Origin: an uncultured Bacilli bacterium
GTDB taxonomy: Bacteria; Bacillota_I; Bacilli_A; RF39; UBA660
Length of the DNA: 5,444 nucleotides
NCBI GenBank assembly: GCA_934153655.1
Contig: CAKPFH010000059.1
Span: 1-5,444 of the forward strand
Reading direction: 5' to 3'
Shown one piece after another: positions 1 through 4,545 of the stretch. Position numbers and translations under genes: made by a program. Position 1 is the first letter of the stretch; every line of letters begins with the position of its first letter. The notes under the pieces were generated by a model that saw only the letters and a list, made by a program, of their open reading frames with translations, was not told the DNA's origin and searched no databases.

Positions 1-124
1 GTTATATGCTGGGTATCATTTTCATGTTATTGAGGCTAAGAGAAGTATTAATTCTAATGGTAAAAAAAGAGGTAAGGTAGAAGAGGTTATTATTACTAAT
101 TTTGAGAATAAGAGGGGATTTTAA
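1..124 (+). CDS. C-terminal end of a D12-class (Dam/DpnM-like) adenine DNA methyltransferase, cut by the window edge
   Basis: The frame starting at base 2 is open for 40 codons to TAA at 122-124; the start and catalytic part lie outside the window. The peptide contains IEAKRSINSNGKKRGK and then EEVIITNF. This closely resembles the conserved tail of D12-class N6-adenine methyltransferases, where a (K/R)R(A/S)INSxGxKRGKxxE(L/V)(L/I)xxNY stretch ends the protein. Such enzymes methylate adenine, often at GATC, either as part of a restriction-modification system or as orphan or phage enzymes. The DPPY catalytic motif cannot be seen here, so activity is unknown. No terminator follows the stop. The neighbouring RhuM-Fic gene fits a defence or accessory region. 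Confidence rests on the tail motif alone. Confidence 0.72.
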   Translation, partial: LYAGYHFHVIEAKRSINSNGKKRGKVEEVIITNFENKRGF

Positions 125-150
125 TTATTTGGAGAGATAGCTACGAATGG

Positions 151-181
151 TTCAGTCATTGCAAAATTTGCAACAACTGAA
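151..181 (+). repeat. Palindrome copy A (imperfect)
   Basis: A 15-base arm at 151-165 and its partner at 167-181 pair around a central A with two mismatches. The core, TTGCAAAATTTGCAA at 159-173, is perfect. It is the most diverged of five related palindromes in the window. Confidence 0.7.
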
Positions 182-196
182 AAAACAGTATAATTC

Positions 197-221
197 AACT
201 GTTGCAAAATTTGCAACAGTT
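197..221 (+). repeat. Palindrome copy B (perfect 12-bp arms)
   Basis: AACTGTTGCAAA at 197-208 is the exact reverse complement of TTTGCAACAGTT at 210-221, with one base between. The copy is followed by TCAAAAAA, as in copies C to E. From here the sequence runs 91 bases to copy C, parallel to the 103 bases from copy D to copy E (roughly 12 bases missing in this unit). Confidence 0.85.
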
Positions 222-267
222 CAAAAAACATTGATAAACTATTAGAAAGTATATCGATAATGCTTTA

Positions 268-319
268 AATGAAGAACTAGATAATTCAACTATCGCAAAA
301 TTTGCGACAGTTCAAAAAA
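268..319 (+). repeat. Left copy of the direct repeat flanking the secreted-protein/ABC cassette (contains palindrome copy C)
   Basis: This stretch matches 3651-3703 with about five substitutions and one inserted C. It contains palindrome copy C (arms 288-299 and 301-312, one mismatch), preceded by GAAGAACTAGATAATTC and followed by a run of A. Similarity stops near base 267 on the left and becomes unconvincing after about 320 on the right. This is expected if unrelated DNA begins here. It is the left edge of the inserted block. Confidence 0.75.
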
Positions 320-432
320 ATTTGAAAAAACATCATTTGAAATAAAAATTTTATTATATGATAACTTATAGTTAACTTTCAAATTTCGTGACTGATAAAA
401 ATGTAGAAATATAGCGTTTTTCTTTGAGATTT

Positions 433-461
433 TTTACAATATATTATAATTGTATTGTAAA
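433..461 (+). promoter_or_regulatory. Probable promoter with overlapping inverted-repeat operator upstream of the secreted-protein gene
   Basis: TTTACAATA at 433-441 and TATTGTAAA at 453-461 are exact reverse complements separated by 11 bases. TTTACA (433-438) is a good -35 and TGTAAA (456-461) a weaker -10 at 17-base spacing, so each arm would cover one promoter element. A perfect TATAAT also lies in the centre (445-450), with TTGAGA at 424-429 as a short-spaced (15-base) -35. Either choice puts the start of transcription about 35-50 bases before the gene. A dyad over a promoter core is typical of a dimeric repressor or activator site. No regulator gene is in the window, so the partner is unknown. 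Confidence 0.5.
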
Positions 462-506
462 TGCTTTAGATAGAGTATTTTATAATCTTAAAGAAAGGAG
501 AAAAAT

Positions 507-932
507 ATGTACAGAAAATGTGCTAAGGATGGACTTTTTATATTTTTAATAATAGGTCTACTTTTGATTGGTGGTATAAAGGTTTATGCTGATTCCACTG
601 CTACTGGCGGATATGTTAGTTTAAATAAAAATCAAGCTGTTTTACATTATATTAACAATGCAAGTGGTAAGTATAACTATGGAAGTGCTAAACCAAATAC
701 TTCGGTTTCTTCTGATGCTTATGTTATTTTTGAAGCATATAATACAGCATTAAACAAAAAAATAGGAAGTTCAACTATACGTTCTCTAACTACATCATAC
801 TATAGGCATTCTGGTTTAGTTACGTACGATTTTACTGCTAACATGAAATACAAATTGACTATGAAAAATAGTTCTTTTGCTGGAAACATGCAGTCAACAA
901 ATCAAACATTTAGTCAAGTTAGTTGGAGTTAG
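507..932 (+). CDS. Small Sec-secreted cationic protein, candidate bacteriocin-like or surface-active product
   Basis: The 141-residue product begins with a clear type I signal peptide: basic start (MYRKCAK), hydrophobic core at about residues 10-24, and VYA before a likely cut after Ala28. The mature 113 residues have no cysteine, are rich in Ser, Thr, Asn, Tyr and Gly, and carry a net charge near +6. The alternating polar and aromatic pattern suggests beta strands. It ends in QVSWS. There is no sortase or lipobox motif, so release is expected. The ribosome site AAAGGAG is 6 bases from the ATG. The ABC transporter genes follow after a hairpin. The arrangement recalls lactococcin 972-type loci (Sec-secreted peptide plus dedicated ABC transporter), but the sequence lacks a clear match to that family. 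A secreted immunity or sensing protein is an alternative. I do not recognise the family; secretion is well supported and the antimicrobial role is inference. Confidence 0.85.
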   Translation: MYRKCAKDGLFIFLIIGLLLIGGIKVYADSTATGGYVSLNKNQAVLHYINNASGKYNYGSAKPNTSVSSDAYVIFEAYNTALNKKIGSSTIRSLTTSYYRHSGLVTYDFTANMKYKLTMKNSSFAGNMQSTNQTFSQVSWS

Positions 933-935
933 TCG

Positions 936-961
936 AGAATAGTGGCTTAGGCCGCTATTCT
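936..961 (+). terminator. Intergenic hairpin between the secreted-protein and ABC genes (weak terminator, attenuator or mRNA stabiliser)
   Basis: AGAATAGTGGC at 936-946 pairs with GCCGCTATTCT at 951-961 over 11 base pairs, including one G-U, with a TTAG loop. It begins 3 bases after the stop codon. Only three T in a row (961-963) follow before G, so termination is probably partial. This placement would yield much more peptide mRNA than transporter mRNA, as is common in peptide-export loci. The next ribosome site starts 8 bases after the stem. Confidence 0.7.
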
Positions 962-980
962 TTGTAATGGAGGTAAATAA

Positions 981-1670
981 ATGTTAAAATTAAAAGATAT
1001 TTATAAGAAATATGAGATAAAAAATAATGATAATGTTATTGCTTTAGATGGAATTACTTGCACTTTTGAAAAAGGAAAATTTTATGTTATTGTCGGATGT
1101 AGTGGTTCAGGAAAAAGTACATTAATTAATATATTAGGACTAGTTGATACTTTTGATGATGGTAAATATATGATTGATAATGTAGATACTCAAAATTTAA
1201 ATGAAGATGAGAAAGCTAATATTAGAATGAAAAAATTTGGATTTGTTTTTCAAAAGTTTTTTTTGAATGAAAGGCTTACAGCATGTGATAATGTAATTGT
1301 TCCAATGTTAATAAATAAAAATATTGAGGTAAATAAAAGAAAAATATTAGCACAAGATTTATTGAAATCTTTAGGCCTAGAAAATAGAATTAATCATAAA
1401 CCAAACGAATTATCGGGAGGAGAACAACAACGTGTAGCAATAGCACGAGCATTAGTTAATGATCCTGATTTTATTATCGCAGATGAACCTACTGGAAATT
1501 TGGATAAAAATAATGAAAAAATGGTACTTGATATTTTAAAAGACTTGACTGTTAAAAATAATAAGGGTGTAATAGTTGTAACGCATAGTGACGAAGTTAA
1601 AAAATATGCTGATGTTATCTATAAAATTACTGATGGTAAATTGGTTGGTGATGATTTAGATGAAAATTAG
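981..1670 (+). CDS. ABC transporter ATP-binding protein, MacB/LolD/FtsE type
   Basis: This 229-residue cytoplasmic ATPase drives the two membrane proteins encoded directly after it. All motifs are present: Walker [10 protein letters not shown] at residues 39-47, Q-loop Gln91 in FGFVFQ, signature LSGGEQQR at 144-151, Walker B IIADEP at 165-170 with catalytic Glu169, D-loop NLD at 173-175, and switch His202 in VVTHS. The spacing, the FQ-loop and the ADEPTGNLD wording are typical of the family that pairs with FtsX-type permeases (MacB, LolD, and peptide-export or peptide-resistance transporters in Bacillota). Length is normal for a stand-alone subunit. The start has GGAGG 7 bases upstream. The last 11 bases overlap the next gene, which implies coupled translation. 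Substrate is unknown; the preceding secreted protein is the obvious candidate. Confidence 0.95.
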   Translation: MLKLKDIYKKYEIKNNDNVIALDGITCTFEKGKFYVIVGCSGSGKSTLINILGLVDTFDDGKYMIDNVDTQNLNEDEKANIRMKKFGFVFQKFFLNERLTACDNVIVPMLINKNIEVNKRKILAQDLLKSLGLENRINHKPNELSGGEQQRVAIARALVNDPDFIIADEPTGNLDKNNEKMVLDILKDLTVKNNKGVIVVTHSDEVKKYADVIYKITDGKLVGDDLDEN

Positions 1671-2913
1671 AGACATATTTTTAATGGCAATCATTAATAT
1701 TAAATCTCAGAAAAAGCAATTTATAATATATTCTGTTATTATTACACTTTTATTTTTAATAGCTACTATTGCTATTCAAATACCATATAATATAAAAGAT
1801 TTTATGCATACTATGATTTATGGTGATATAAGTGGAAGGGAACTTCTTGTTACGAAATTTGATTCTGATGTAAAAGATACTATTGATGAACTTAATAGTA
1901 CTGAACATATTGTATATGCTTATAACGATTCATATAATGCTATTCATGGTGATATTAAATTTAATGATAACCTCGAGTCTGGTACAGTCAAAATAATCCC
2001 AGTAAATGATAAATTTTCACCTTTAATTGTTAAGGGGAGAAAAATAATGAATAAGGGAGAGATTATTTGCCCTATAGAATATGCTAGTAGTGATAAAAAA
2101 AGTAAGAGTGAATTAATTTCTTTACATGATTATTTAAATAAAGACGTAGAAATATTATACTATCAGCCAGTTCTTACATCAGTAAATGGAAATGTTAATA
2201 TTAGTTTAAATGGATTTACAAAAAAAGTTAAGTTAGTTGGACTTTATGCAAATGCTCTATCTATGACCTCTAGTAATGAGTGTTATATGCTTGATGATGA
2301 ACTTATGGAAATGACTGAAAAATCAGAAGCACTATTTTCTGGTGAAACGGATGGAAGCTTTAATCAAGAAATTGCTAGTCATGTTATAGTGGATAATCCT
2401 GATAATATAGATATAGTTATCGAAGATTTAACTCAAAAAGGATATCAATATGTTGAAAGAGTAATAGAATTTGATTTTAATTTGATAAAGACTATTAATT
2501 TTACTTCTTATGCTGTTCTATGTATATTGTTAATAATAATATTTTTAATACTAATAACATATATTAAGAAAATTGTTATTAAACAAAAAACTAATATTAG
2601 TTTATATAAAATGCTTGGTTATACCAGTAAAAATATTGTAAGTATTACTATGACAGAGCTTTTCTTAATTCTTATGGTAGGATTTATATCTTCTATTATT
2701 GTTTACTTAATAGGAATTACTATTTTTAATTTAATAACGGATAACTTATTATATAATTTACTTGCTATTTGTAAGTTAAAATTATCTATTACATATGAAT
2801 TACTTCTTTTTGTTTCAGTAAGTTTATTTTTATACTTTGCGGCAAAAGTAAATTTATCAGCAATTAATAAATTAGAGATAAAGGAAATTTTAGATTATGA
2901 TAACAATATTTAA
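1660..2913 (+). CDS. FtsX-type ABC transporter permease with large extracellular domain
   Basis: The 417-residue membrane protein has the MacB/FtsX layout: one helix near the N-terminus (about 21-40), an extracellular domain of roughly 240 residues, then three helices at about 280-302, 332-358 and 379-396. The cytoplasmic segment SLYKMLGYTSKNI (314-326), after the second helix, corresponds to the conserved FtsX-family region that contacts the ATPase. The ATG overlaps the ATPase gene by 11 bases and has only a weak GGTGA-like site before it, so translation probably depends on the upstream gene. Proteins of this shape use the outer domain to capture peptides or lipids or to transmit force, rather than to form a classical channel. 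It likely pairs with the next permease. The substrate is not shown by the sequence. Confidence 0.9.
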   Translation: MKIRDIFLMAIINIKSQKKQFIIYSVIITLLFLIATIAIQIPYNIKDFMHTMIYGDISGRELLVTKFDSDVKDTIDELNSTEHIVYAYNDSYNAIHGDIKFNDNLESGTVKIIPVNDKFSPLIVKGRKIMNKGEIICPIEYASSDKKSKSELISLHDYLNKDVEILYYQPVLTSVNGNVNISLNGFTKKVKLVGLYANALSMTSSNECYMLDDELMEMTEKSEALFSGETDGSFNQEIASHVIVDNPDNIDIVIEDLTQKGYQYVERVIEFDFNLIKTINFTSYAVLCILLIIIFLILITYIKKIVIKQKTNISLYKMLGYTSKNIVSITMTELFLILMVGFISSIIVYLIGITIFNLITDNLLYNLLAICKLKLSITYELLLFVSVSLFLYFAAKVNLSAINKLEIKEILDYDNNI

Positions 2914-3664
2914 AAGTTTTGTATTTAAAAAGAGTAATATTAATAATTTGATTATTTTTTCACTAATCTTATTATTTCTCTTTTTGATAGTTAGTTTTTA
3001 TAAGGGGATAGTTGAAAAACAAAATGACATATTAAATACAGAAAGTAATAGAACTGTTGTGATTACTTTAAAAGATAAATATAATATTGATGATATAGAT
3101 AAAATTGATTTTGTTCAAACTATGAATAATTATGCTAATTCTAATGATTATGAAATTATATTTAAAAGTTATACAGATATTAAAAAGTTTGAAGAAAACT
3201 ATTCTGATTATTATGATAGTATATTACTTCCAACTATACAAATACCTCCTATTTATAAGGTGTTACATTTATTGGCTTTGATATTTACAATTATTATTTC
3301 TATATTGGTTGTAATATTTTTAATATTTCATATTATAGATTTTACAATGTCAAATAAGGACGATATATCATTTTATAAATTACTTGGTTATACTAATAGT
3401 AGAATTATTAAATATTTATTTGTTATTTATTTCTTTATTTACTTTGTTACTTGTTTTATTACGTTCTTTATGGGAAATGTAATAGTAAGTATTATTAATA
3501 ATATTTTAAAAATAAAGAGTATTAATTTTATGTTATTGTCTTTAAATATTAATTATTTATTTTTTGAAATTGTTATTATATTTGGCATAATATTTATAAT
3601 TTTATGTTATTTGTATATTAAAATAAAAAAAATATCACCTCTTGTTTTTGAAAGAAGGACATGA
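2897..3664 (+). CDS. Second FtsX-type permease, with a short extracellular domain; C-terminus runs into the flanking repeat
   Basis: The 255-residue protein repeats the four-helix plan of its upstream partner, with helices near residues 17-36, 122-147, 173-197 and 213-241, but the outer domain is only about 85 residues. The coupling segment SFYKLLGYTNSRI (158-170) is nearly the same as SLYKMLGYTSKNI of the first permease, so the two are paralogues and probably form a heterodimer on two copies of the ATPase. The start overlaps the previous gene by 17 bases and has AAGGAA 10 bases upstream. The last codons (ERRT and TGA) fall in the 3651-3703 repeat, so the original end may have been longer or different. 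No terminator follows, so transcripts may continue into the broken RhuM gene. Confidence 0.87.
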   Translation: MITIFKSFVFKKSNINNLIIFSLILLFLFLIVSFYKGIVEKQNDILNTESNRTVVITLKDKYNIDDIDKIDFVQTMNNYANSNDYEIIFKSYTDIKKFEENYSDYYDSILLPTIQIPPIYKVLHLLALIFTIIISILVVIFLIFHIIDFTMSNKDDISFYKLLGYTNSRIIKYLFVIYFFIYFVTCFITFFMGNVIVSIINNILKIKSINFMLLSLNINYLFFEIVIIFGIIFIILCYLYIKIKKISPLVFERRT

Positions 3665-3703
3665 TAATTCAACTATCCGCAAAATTTGCGACAGCTCAAA
3701 AAA
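3651..3703 (+). repeat. Right copy of the cassette-flanking direct repeat (contains palindrome copy D)
   Basis: It pairs with 268-319. It supplies the final codons and stop of the second permease and the ATG of the following RhuM fragment. Relative to the other copies it has one extra C in CTATCCGC (3677-3678), which moves the AKFAT coding stretch out of the DNST frame seen in copies C and E. The palindrome here is therefore imperfect. Confidence 0.75.
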
Positions 3704-4335
3704 ATATTGATAGAAATTCTAAATCTATTAGAAAACATATTGATAATGTTTTAAAAGAAGAACTTGATAATTCAACTGTCGCAAATTTTGCGACAGTTCA
3801 AAAAGAGGAAAATCGAAATATTACTAGAAATATAGAGTACTATAATCTTGATATGATTATTAGTGTCGGTTATAGAGTTAAAAGTAAAAATGGTATTTTA
3901 TTTAGAAAATGGGCTAATAAAATTATAAAGGATTATTTGATTAAAGGCTATGCTGTAAATAATAGAAGGTTAGAGTATCTAGAGAAAACTGTTAAGTTAC
4001 TTGATATTGCTGGAAGAATAGATGGTGAACTTAGTGCTAATGAAGCACAAAGTATTATAAAAGTTATAAATAAATATTCTAATGCTTTAAATTTGCTTGA
4101 TAAATATGATTATAAGAAAGTATCTAAACCTAAGGGTACAAAAGATAATAAAAAGATTACTTATGAGGAATGTATTAATATTATTAATACACTGAGGTTT
4201 AATAATTATAGTGATTTGTTTGCTTTAGAGAGAAATAATGGTTTAAAAGGAATAATTGATGATATATATAGTACTTTTGATGGTAGTGATTTATATTCTA
4301 CAGTAGAAGAAAAGGCTGTTATATTTGGTTACTAA
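3661..4335 (+). CDS. RhuM-family protein, N-terminally truncated and frameshifted before its Fic/Doc domain
   Basis: The readable 224 residues hold the RhuM hallmark YYNLDMIISVGYRV (60-73) and FRKWA (81-85), after a DNA-binding-like segment (about 16-36) and an AKFAT/ANFAT repeat pair. Residues from about 150 on (LFALERNNGLKGIIDDIYSTF, then VEEKA) match the start of the Fic/Doc domain found in RhuM-Fic fusions. Frame is then lost and TAA comes at 4333-4335. Usual RhuM proteins begin with about 40-60 further residues (IYQTxDGxxxIxV, then WLTQxQ), which are missing. The ATG at 3661 overlaps the permease stop and lies in the repeat, so this start is probably a by-product of the insertion. RhuM was first named as a Salmonella pathogenicity-island protein; its molecular role is unsettled. 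A RhuM-only product could still be made, but I regard the gene as broken. Confidence 0.8.
   Translation: MIIQLSAKFATAQKNIDRNSKSIRKHIDNVLKEELDNSTVANFATVQKEENRNITRNIEYYNLDMIISVGYRVKSKNGILFRKWANKIIKDYLIKGYAVNNRRLEYLEKTVKLLDIAGRIDGELSANEAQSIIKVINKYSNALNLLDKYDYKKVSKPKGTKDNKKITYEECINIINTLRFNNYSDLFALERNNGLKGIIDDIYSTFDGSDLYSTVEEKAVIFGY
3774..3798 (+). repeat. Palindrome copy E (perfect 12-bp arms) inside the RhuM gene
   Basis: AACTGTCGCAAA at 3774-3785 is the exact reverse complement of TTTGCGACAGTT at 3787-3798. It encodes NSTVANFATVQ in the RhuM frame, directly before the conserved YYNLD region, so this is probably the ancestral, native copy from which the others were duplicated. Confidence 0.8.
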
Positions 4336-4543
4336 GAATCATGTTTTTATTGATGGTAATAAAAGAATAGCGGCAACTTTATTTATATACTTTTTGAATT
4401 ATTATGGACTATTATATAATGAAAAGGGTATGGTTATAGATAATAATACTTTAGTGGCTGTTACTATACTGATTGCACAATCTGATCCAAAAGAAAAAGA
4501 GGTACTTGTAGATTTGGTTATGAATTTTTTAAAGGGAGAATAG
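4325..4543 (+). pseudogene. Detached Fic/Doc catalytic segment of the RhuM-Fic fusion
   Basis: In the frame shifted by one, the sequence continues as LLYLVTKNHVFIDGNKRIAATLFIYFLNYYGLL, with the Doc-type catalytic motif HxFxDGNKR intact (HVFIDGNKR at 4340-4366). Fic enzymes transfer AMP or another nucleotide group to proteins; Doc, with the same DGNKR variant, phosphorylates EF-Tu. The first part of this domain is in the upstream frame, so neither piece alone is a full Fic domain. The only start is TTG at 4325 with no convincing ribosome site. The piece is 72 residues to TAG at 4541-4543. It is the remnant of the 3' half of the upstream gene, not an independent toxin. Confidence 0.82.
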
Positions 4544-4545
4544 AT

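Larger units (their letters stand above)
125..330 (+). pseudogene. Degenerate 5' remnant of the RhuM-family gene, made of three palindromic repeat units
   Basis: No intact gene lies here, but short open stretches in more than one frame repeat the same coding theme. Bases 149-190 read GSVIAKFATTEKTV, then TAA. Bases 192-245 read NSTVAKFATVQKTLINY, then TAG. Bases 246-344 read RKYIDNALNEELDNSTIAKFATVQK and go on to TAA. The first and third share one frame and the second is in another. The broken gene at 3661 reads SAKFATAQK, RKHIDNVLKEELDNSTVANFATVQ. RhuM proteins usually carry a similar (V)AKFATT stretch just before the YYNLDMIISVGYR motif. I read this block as the cut-off, duplicated and decayed front of that gene. 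An ATG at 147 with GGAGAG 10 bases upstream could start a 32-codon peptide ending at 245; it may be the old start but is unlikely to be useful now. Confidence 0.55.
320..3650 (+). other. Putative inserted cassette: secreted protein plus three-gene ABC transporter between direct repeats
   Basis: The block carries one coherent unit: promoter, secreted protein, hairpin, ATPase and two permeases. It lies between two copies of a RhuM-gene segment. RhuM-like coding sequence is present on both sides but nowhere inside. The right edge falls within the last codons of the second permease, so its C-terminus and stop come from the repeat. No transposase, integrase or inverted terminal repeats are visible, so the route of entry (homologous recombination between repeats, or passive carriage) is unknown. 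Bases 320-432, before the promoter, are very AT-rich and hold nothing I can identify except a small AACT/AGTT hairpin near 363-373. Confidence 0.5.

Noticed and set aside
197..230. Palindromes followed by A runs as rho-independent terminators
   Set aside because: On the + strand the stem is followed by A, not T. On the - strand the T run comes before the stem. The loop is one base, and the copies encode the AKFAT stretch of RhuM.
147..245. Independent 32-codon gene with a GGAGAG site
   Set aside because: Its second half is the RhuM-like NSTVAKFATVQ repeat and it ends at a decayed stop. It is more likely the remains of the RhuM gene's front than a separate gene.
151..312. CRISPR array
   Set aside because: The repeats are coding, diverged and unevenly spaced, and the sequences between them are themselves related, unlike spacers. 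No cas gene is present.
481..486. TATAAT as the -10 of the secreted-protein promoter
   Set aside because: No -35 lies at suitable spacing, and transcription from it would start at or inside the ribosome site.
4325..4543. Stand-alone Doc toxin
   Set aside because: It is too short and starts mid-domain with TTG. The missing part of the domain lies in the frame just upstream, so it is half of a frameshifted gene.
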